Below are positions 40,502 through 40,805 of a stretch of DNA of 40,805 nt, one piece after another. The notes beneath the pieces are model-generated. The model was not told the origin of the DNA and searched no databases. It saw only the letters and a list, made by a program, of their open reading frames with translations. Source of the DNA: CALSMU01 sp963926405 (GTDB lineage Bacteria; Bacteroidota; Bacteroidia; Flavobacteriales_D; Parvicellaceae); NCBI GenBank assembly GCA_963926405.1, contig CAWUXI010000057.1, positions 1-40,805 on the forward strand, given 5' to 3'. The position numbers were made by a program, and so were the translations under genes. Numbering within the stretch: the stretch's first letter is position 1; the number at the start of each line of letters is the position of its first letter.

Positions 40502-40805
40502 TGTTTAACCTTGCTTGAGTTTATTTCGGACGGCTGTTTTTTTAATTATAAACATTTTTTTTAAGAACTATCAAAGTTATTCTATGATGTCACTCTTGTC
40601 TTTTCGTTATGTTTCTTTGAATTACTCATAACAATTTCCCAAAAGTACGAAAAATTTATTCAGCAGTTAAGCTTCTGTTTTTTAGGCAGTTTATATTCTT
40701 ATTCCTTCTAAAGCATACTTCATTGAGTATTGGAGAATACTTTCCATCTTAATCGCCGAAAAACAACATTATTGTTGAAGATGAGAAAAATAATTATGCA
40801 GTCCA
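40502..40805. other. Intergenic stretch with no recognised content
   Basis: A 304-base AT-rich stretch to the window end. I see no RNA gene, terminator or repeat. An ATG at 40781 opens a frame of eight codons that runs off the end, and one minus-strand frame is open over the last 80 bases; neither is long enough to call. Confidence 0.6.

Noticed and set aside
40781..40805. Start of a new gene at the window end
   Set aside because: Only eight codons are visible, which is too little to support a call.

Overview
The window is an AT-rich bacterial chromosome segment. The signs point to Bacteroidota, most likely Flavobacteriales: a C-terminal sorting domain of the type IX secretion kind, PD40, DUF2911 and DUF1343 proteins, a LolE-type permease, several TAnnTTTG promoter boxes typical of the phylum, and almost no Shine-Dalgarno sequences. 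The family cannot be fixed from this alone. I saw no tRNA, rRNA, insertion sequence, prophage or CRISPR array. The region reads as stable core chromosome with a few unusual inserts.

Layout. (1) 1-6.9 kb: the end of nadE, a translationally coupled ferredoxin reductase/ferredoxin pair, a FadL-family outer membrane protein, a PD40 protein, an M16 peptidase and an O-methyltransferase. (2) 6.9-14.2 kb: a LolE-like permease with an extra periplasmic insert, then DUF1343 (NamZ-like), a PIG-L deacetylase, a 46-residue membrane protein and a sodium:solute symporter, which together look like an amino-sugar or cell-wall scavenging unit. (3) 14.2-19.5 kb: a DUF2911 protein, a methyltransferase, a large secreted protein of unknown function and a CXXCH-containing secreted protein with a sorting domain. 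(4) 19.7-27.5 kb: the complete isoleucine/valine operon ilvE-D-B-N-C-A. It is preceded by a 20-codon leader peptide with nine isoleucines, a plausible antiterminator and a perfect intrinsic terminator, which is the architecture of ribosome-mediated attenuation. (5) 27.5-31.3 kb: a degenerate GIY-YIG protein, a CAP-domain protein whose start codon lies in a 9-bp hairpin, and three overlapping genes: an epimerase-fold protein fused to a CBS pair, a DAHP synthase-type enzyme and a KdsC-type phosphatase. (6) 31.4-33.4 kb: a 3-hydroxyacyl-CoA dehydrogenase and two exported cysteine-rich proteins, one a lipoprotein ending in two EGKCG motifs. (7) 33.5-40.5 kb: housekeeping genes psd, cdsA, ftsH, rsfS, birA, an SRPBCC protein, pyrE, a NUDIX hydrolase and a small unknown.

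The strongest candidates for new biology are the isoleucine leader/attenuator, the epimerase-CBS/DAHP synthase/KdsC cassette, and the EGKCG cysteine-rich lipoprotein. All calls come from reading the sequence and from family knowledge. No database search was run.
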